Part shown: piece by piece, positions 63,271 to 64,000 of the stretch
Numbering within the stretch: the first letter of the stretch is position 1
How the letters are laid out: every line of letters begins with the position of its first letter
Source: Knoellia aerolata DSM 18566
GTDB lineage: Bacteria > Actinomycetota > Actinomycetes > Actinomycetales > Dermatophilaceae
Length of the DNA: 64,000 nucleotides
Reading direction: 5' to 3'
NCBI RefSeq assembly: GCF_000768695.1
Contig: NZ_AVPL01000007.1
Span: 35,068-99,067, forward strand
The notes under the pieces: generated by a model
What the model saw: the letters and a program-made list of their open reading frames with translations, nothing else
The model's database searches: none
What the model was told of the DNA's origin: nothing
Program-made: the position numbers and the translations under genes

Positions 63271-64000
63271 GTGACCGACGCGAGCCGCCCCGAGCCCACC
63301 GTCGTCGTCGTCGGCGGGGGCCTCGCCGGGCTGACCGCCGCCCGCGACGTGATGCTCGCCGCACCGGGCACCCGGGTCGTCGTCCTCGACGCCGCCGACC
63401 GTGTGGGCGGCAAGCTGCGTCGCGCCGAGGTGGGCGGCCACCTCGTCGACGTCGGGGCCGAGGCCGTCCTCGCCCTGCGGCCCGAGGCCACAGCGCTCCT
63501 CGCCGACCTCGCCGACCCCCACGACGTCGTCACCCCGACGACGACCTCGGCGCGCGTGTGGTCGCGAGGAGCCCTGCACCCGCTGCCGCGCACCCGGGTC
63601 GGGGTGCCGTTCGCCGACTCCGTCGTCGCCGGGCTGCTCGACGAGGCCGAGGAGCGCCGGATGCGCGCCGAGACCCCCGCGCCCGAGGTCGGTGACGACG
63701 TGTCCGTCGGGGAGTACGTCGGCGCCCGGCTCGGTGACGCCGTCGTCGAGCGGCTCGTCGAGCCGATGCTCGGCGGGGTGTATGCCGGTCACGCCCGTCG
63801 GCTGTCCCTGCGCGCGACGATGCCGGGAGTCTGGGAGATCGCGAGCCGCCGCGGGTCGCTGCTCGAGCCACCGCCGGCCACCTCGGGGAGCTCGTCGACC
63901 GCGTCGTCCGCGGGCGCCGCGTCCCGGCCGCCCTTCGCGGGGCTCGTCGGGGGAGTGGGCCGGCTCGCGGACCTCCTCGCCGAGGACGTCGAGCGGCGCG
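63271..64000 (+). CDS. hemY: Protoporphyrinogen/coproporphyrinogen oxidase, 3'-truncated by window edge
   Basis: The first 243 codons are in the window, from GTG 63271. FAD-binding VVVVGGGLAGLTAARDV with the acidic VVVLDAADRVGGKLRR, then the family's VGAEAVLALRPEA and EPMLGGVYAGHARRLS. In Actinobacteria this enzyme oxidises coproporphyrinogen III to coproporphyrin III in the coproporphyrin-dependent haem route. With hemE nearby it forms part of a haem locus that continues beyond the window. A Ser/Ala-rich insert lies near residues 205-225. Confidence 0.9.
   Translation, partial: MTDASRPEPTVVVVGGGLAGLTAARDVMLAAPGTRVVVLDAADRVGGKLRRAEVGGHLVDVGAEAVLALRPEATALLADLADPHDVVTPTTTSARVWSRGALHPLPRTRVGVPFADSVVAGLLDEAEERRMRAETPAPEVGDDVSVGEYVGARLGDAVVERLVEPMLGGVYAGHARRLSLRATMPGVWEIASRRGSLLEPPPATSGSSSTASSAGAASRPPFAGLVGGVGRLADLLAEDVERR

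Overview
The window is about 64 kb of very GC-rich DNA (roughly 70% or more), densely packed with genes that are often coupled by 1-4 base overlaps. It fits an actinobacterium of the Micrococcales, probably near the Intrasporangiaceae. The support is the actinobacterial block DUF4193-dut-DUF3710-OB-fold-DUF3159-trkA pair, plus DUF3000 next to RNase D, HemE/HemY haem genes, an LpqY-SugABC transporter and leaderless promoters. I see no rRNA, tRNA, insertion sequence, prophage or CRISPR array. The family placement is an inference.

Layout. 1-7.3 kb: end of a DUF4193 gene, then dut, DUF3710, OB-fold and DUF3159 genes, two TrkA-type proteins read the other way, a KimA-like potassium permease and an rRNA methyltransferase. 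7.4-10.3 kb: aconitase behind an 18-base operator and before a 42-base palindrome. 10.4-17.5 kb: a DinB-like gene, a sugar ABC importer without ATPase whose binding protein carries an in-frame TGA, its LacI regulator and a divergent debranching-type glycosidase. 17.7-20.1 kb: two surface proteins, one with five chaplin-like repeats and a LAQTG sorting signal. 20.2-26.1 kb: a phosphoesterase, a ParB-like protein and lpqY-sugABC. 26.2-32.0 kb: assimilatory sulfate reduction and siroheme genes. 32.1-38.6 kb: dxs, a GAF-PP2C phosphatase, and a sigma factor with a possible anti-sigma protein. 38.6-44.1 kb: an acetyltransferase fused in frame to a GH3 glycosidase, two alpha/beta hydrolases and a methyltransferase. 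44.0-51.6 kb: a PucR regulator divergent from livGFKHM and a 3-hydroxybutyrate dehydrogenase-like gene. 51.8-58.0 kb: an RlmG-like methyltransferase, an HTH-MurA fusion and the fadA/fadB pair. 58.2-64.0 kb: RNase D, DUF3000, an EamA transporter, hemE, DUF4349 and the start of hemY.

Working together. The sulfate block is one overlapping transcription unit: sulfate is activated (CysDN), reduced (CysH, then the siroheme sulfite reductase), and siroheme is supplied by CysG. The two sugar ABC systems may share the SugC ATPase, since only one has its own. The potassium genes at 2.6-6.0 kb look like a transport and sensing module. The PucR-liv-bdh block looks like uptake and first oxidation of a short hydroxy acid.

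The most striking non-gene signal is the 8-mer CGGCATAC. I counted it 30 times, about 17 in one orientation and 13 in the other, against roughly two expected from base composition. In genes it falls almost always at Ala-Tyr or Tyr-Ala, and twice it forms the arms of an inverted repeat behind a gene. This resembles the behaviour of DNA uptake sequences in competent bacteria. Counts and composition are by eye.
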